This document shows, piece after piece, positions 61,759 through 64,000 of a stretch of DNA of 64,000 nt. Under the pieces are notes generated by a model. That model searched no databases, was not told the origin of the DNA, and was given only the letters and a program-made list of their open reading frames with translations. The stretch spans positions 1 through 64,000 of the forward strand of contig CAJNDS010002452.1 of NCBI GenBank assembly GCA_905221605.1, given 5' to 3'. A program made the position numbers and the translations under genes. Positions within the stretch are counted from its first letter, which is position 1. Every line of letters begins with the position of its first letter. This DNA is from Symbiodinium natans (taxonomy: Eukaryota; Sar; Dinophyceae; Suessiales; Symbiodiniaceae).

Positions 61759-64000
61759 TTACGTTCCAGCGGCCCGTTCCTCACCAAGGAACTCAGCATT
61801 CACCACCCAGCCATCCTTGAGGCAATGCTTGCAAAGCGTCTTAGCCCTGGGCTGTGAATACCGCAGAACATCACAATCACTGCTTGCGTGCATACAGTTC
61901 CCACCCACTGTTGTATACAGAGTGGCACTCGCAGGAATAACCACCACTTTCTTGATCCACAGCCATTTGTACAGCCGCCGAAAGAGGCACCATGTCAATT
62001 CCCAGATTATGATTGCTGCCACCAAATACGCAACAAGGTCTGAATTGTTGATAACCATTTCAATACCTTGAGCCAGAACCATAACCGTAGATGTATTGGT
62101 GACCTGGCACACCCCTTCTTCTGAGCAAAAGAAACCAGCAGCTGACACTTCTTCTCCACCTGTTGCCATCCCTTGCAGGGATGCAGCCACCATCATGACC
62201 GCCATTGCAAGAGAGGCCCTTTTCAGGTCAGTTCCTTGTACTAACAGTTGGAGACCCCAAAGTGCCTTTTGCTTTGCATAAACCTGTCCACTCATCAATT
62301 TTGTCAACAGATCAGCAATCATATACTCACCACGAAGATGCGCTATCACCATGTAACCACGGTCCACCAGAGACCTGACTCCAGCTGCTCGAATTCTCAG
62401 GTGTCTTGTTCTCCAGCTACCAGCAGGATATTGAATGATTGAGCACGTCGAAACCGAATCTGTATACAGCACTTTTTGCAGCGATTCTTCACCAGTTCCC
62501 ACCAAAGCGGCAATTATAGGGGTACACGACTGAATCATCGTTGCTCCCTCTATAGACGCATGCAATTCAGCTTCAGCAGTGCTCAAAGCCACCGTCGATT
62601 GTCTCTGCGTTGCCCACATCACTGGACAATCACCCCAAACTACCACCGCTCCTGAGTGGCTCTTTTCGTTTTCACCTGCTGCAAAGCTAGCATCCGCGTA
62701 AGACTCCACCACCTTGACGCCTCGCCCGTAACGCAACACCTCATTCCTTTCTTTTTCGCATGTTGCGATTGCACCAAACGTCAGGCCTAACGTTGGAGTT
62801 GCAGCAAGGTATCGAAATACCTCCTCAGCCTTTTTAACCACAAATCGCGGCCTTCGGGATGTCCACAAAGACAACTGGCTTGTGCAGAAAGCCAAATCAG
62901 GTCGAGTTTTGATTGCCACCCAGAGGAACTCCCCTACGGCACCTTGAGCCGCTCGCAAGGAGGGAATATCCACCTCCTCTTCTTCACCTGGAGTTTCTTT
63001 CACCATTGGCAGGTTACTACCTTTTCCAGTTTCATCAATCTGATACCCTCTTCGGTTCAGCAAATCTCTCACGAAGTCCTCCTGGTTGAGAAAGAAGCTG
63101 CCATTTCGATACCAGATTTGGACACCCAAAAACTTCAGGAATCCATCACCACAGCCTGGACCACAGAACTCGGGTTCAGAAGTTTTCCACTCCTTCCTGA
63201 TCTGTTCCAAGGCTTCCCGGAGCACTGTCATAGTCCCAGCCATCAAAAAATCATCCACGTAAAGACCCATTGTCCCTACCAACTTGCTTGCACCTTCCGG
63301 CTTTTCTTGTGCCATAATAAGGAACAGACTTGGGTCTGCATTGGACCTCTGAAAGCTCATTGCTTGTCCATCCTTTGACACCCAAGACATACCTTGAAGA
63401 CGTTGGTCTCGCCACTCCACCCATGCTGCAGGACTTTCGGCCAAACCGTACAAGGCCTTTCTCACAATCCACCGCTCCTCTTTTGTGCAAAGACCCAATT
63501 TCACCGCCGCCCTTGGGGGCTGCACCACCACCAGACGCCCTTCCCTTTGCGCCCTATTCATCGGCGCCGTCAGAAAAGCTTTGGAGATGTCTAAGCCAGC
63601 GATGATCCACACCATATGTGCTGCGTGCCTCACTTGACACCTAAATGTAGTTGAATCTAAACCTGGAGCGTACAGCGAGTGACGACTGAGGGACCTTGGC
63701 CCTTCGTATTCTGTAGCTGCCGTTGACGAAATAAAGTTCCCACATGCACAGATACGGGCACGCCTCCTCCCTGTCCCTTGCTTTCGGGTAAACACCACCA
63801 GACTGGGAACGTACTCAATCACCGGTGCATTAGGCTCTTCCGCCAATTTGTCCAACTTTTCTTGAGTTGTTGGTTCCACCACCTCCAACTCTTTAACCAA
63901 AGACTTCACCTCGTCCGACAATGAATCCCTCCACTTTTCCAGCTCTTGCATGGCTTCTTGTGTAGGAATCGTTTTTGTTTGCAGGAACTCAACCTCCTCT
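61759..64000 (-). CDS. pol: pol C-terminal part of retroelement copy 2 (RT, RNase H, TM-Cys), runs off window
   Basis: The frame is open from the window edge to a stop at 61759, about 747 residues, aligning with residues about 407-1153 of the copy 1 segment with only scattered substitutions (for example RT YVDDFL against YVDDIL, and WGLQLLVQG against WGLRLLVQG). RT motifs LDISKAFL, YVDD and FLGVQIW, RNase H ESYADASFA and STAEAELH, the hydrophobic LVAYLVAAIIIWELTWCLF and the Cys module with LCKHC are all present and unbroken. It points toward copy 1 (convergent), 11.7 kb away. The 5' part of the element lies beyond 64000, so whether the upstream frames are intact cannot be judged. The internal Met at 63951 is not the start. 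Confidence 0.9.
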   Translation of the reverse strand, partial: EEVEFLQTKTIPTQEAMQELEKWRDSLSDEVKSLVKELEVVEPTTQEKLDKLAEEPNAPVIEYVPSLVVFTRKQGTGRRRARICACGNFISSTAATEYEGPRSLSRHSLYAPGLDSTTFRCQVRHAAHMVWIIAGLDISKAFLTAPMNRAQREGRLVVVQPPRAAVKLGLCTKEERWIVRKALYGLAESPAAWVEWRDQRLQGMSWVSKDGQAMSFQRSNADPSLFLIMAQEKPEGASKLVGTMGLYVDDFLMAGTMTVLREALEQIRKEWKTSEPEFCGPGCGDGFLKFLGVQIWYRNGSFFLNQEDFVRDLLNRRGYQIDETGKGSNLPMVKETPGEEEEVDIPSLRAAQGAVGEFLWVAIKTRPDLAFCTSQLSLWTSRRPRFVVKKAEEVFRYLAATPTLGLTFGAIATCEKERNEVLRYGRGVKVVESYADASFAAGENEKSHSGAVVVWGDCPVMWATQRQSTVALSTAEAELHASIEGATMIQSCTPIIAALVGTGEESLQKVLYTDSVSTCSIIQYPAGSWRTRHLRIRAAGVRSLVDRGYMVIAHLRGEYMIADLLTKLMSGQVYAKQKALWGLQLLVQGTDLKRASLAMAVMMVAASLQGMATGGEEVSAAGFFCSEEGVCQVTNTSTVMVLAQGIEMVINNSDLVAYLVAAIIIWELTWCLFRRLYKWLWIKKVVVIPASATLYTTVGGNCMHASSDCDVLRYSQPRAKTLCKHCLKDGWVVNAEFLGEERAAGT

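Overview
The window looks like nuclear DNA from a dinoflagellate (alveolate), possibly Symbiodiniaceae-like. Four signals support this. Plant/dinoflagellate-type telomere heptamers (TTTAGGG/CCCTAAA) are scattered in dozens of short arrays in both orientations. A 20/21 match to the dinoflagellate spliced-leader exon lies at 54286-54306. Introns of about 100-116 bp include GA-AG boundaries. Ty1/copia elements carry a cytosine-methyltransferase-like domain. Because the arrays face both ways and alternate with unique DNA, this is interstitial or subtelomere-like sequence, not a chromosome end.

Layout: 275-1962 (minus) is a three-exon gene for a ubiquitin-like plus RCC1-repeat protein, and its first intron is a TIR element that also occurs elsewhere in the window. 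2.1-6.2 kb is telomere-type arrays and TIR elements. 6760-7749 (minus) is an intronless WD40 propeller gene. 7.8-14 kb and 15.7-39.8 kb are array- and element-rich DNA with almost no genes. 14756-15623 (minus) is a three-exon hypothetical membrane-protein gene. 37417-37720 holds a broken P-loop kinase-like fragment. 39813-49678 is a nearly complete LTR retrotransposon (copy 1) with 205/211-bp LTRs and a 5-bp target duplication CCCTA, so it sits inside a telomere-type repeat. 51.6-54.3 kb holds a 327-bp (CA)n tract, a second P-loop kinase-like remnant and a spliced-leader-marked, probably retroposed sequence. 54.9-61.35 kb is again arrays and TIR elements. 61352-64000 (minus) is the 3' end of a second retroelement copy, also abutting a telomere-type array at TAGGG.

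Two themes tie the window together. First, at least ten families of short (about 90-150 bp) terminal-inverted-repeat elements recur, and in at least eight copies a telomere-type array sits inside the element where sister copies are empty. One family also serves as an intron. Second, the retroelement inserts into the same heptamers and encodes two CCCH/CCHC fingers, two tandem aspartic-protease motifs, a methyltransferase-like domain, integrase, a 2OG-Fe(II) oxygenase-like domain, RT, RNase H, a transmembrane segment and a C-terminal Cys/His module. Copy 1 is frame-broken in three places. All assignments come from reading motifs by eye; no database search was run.
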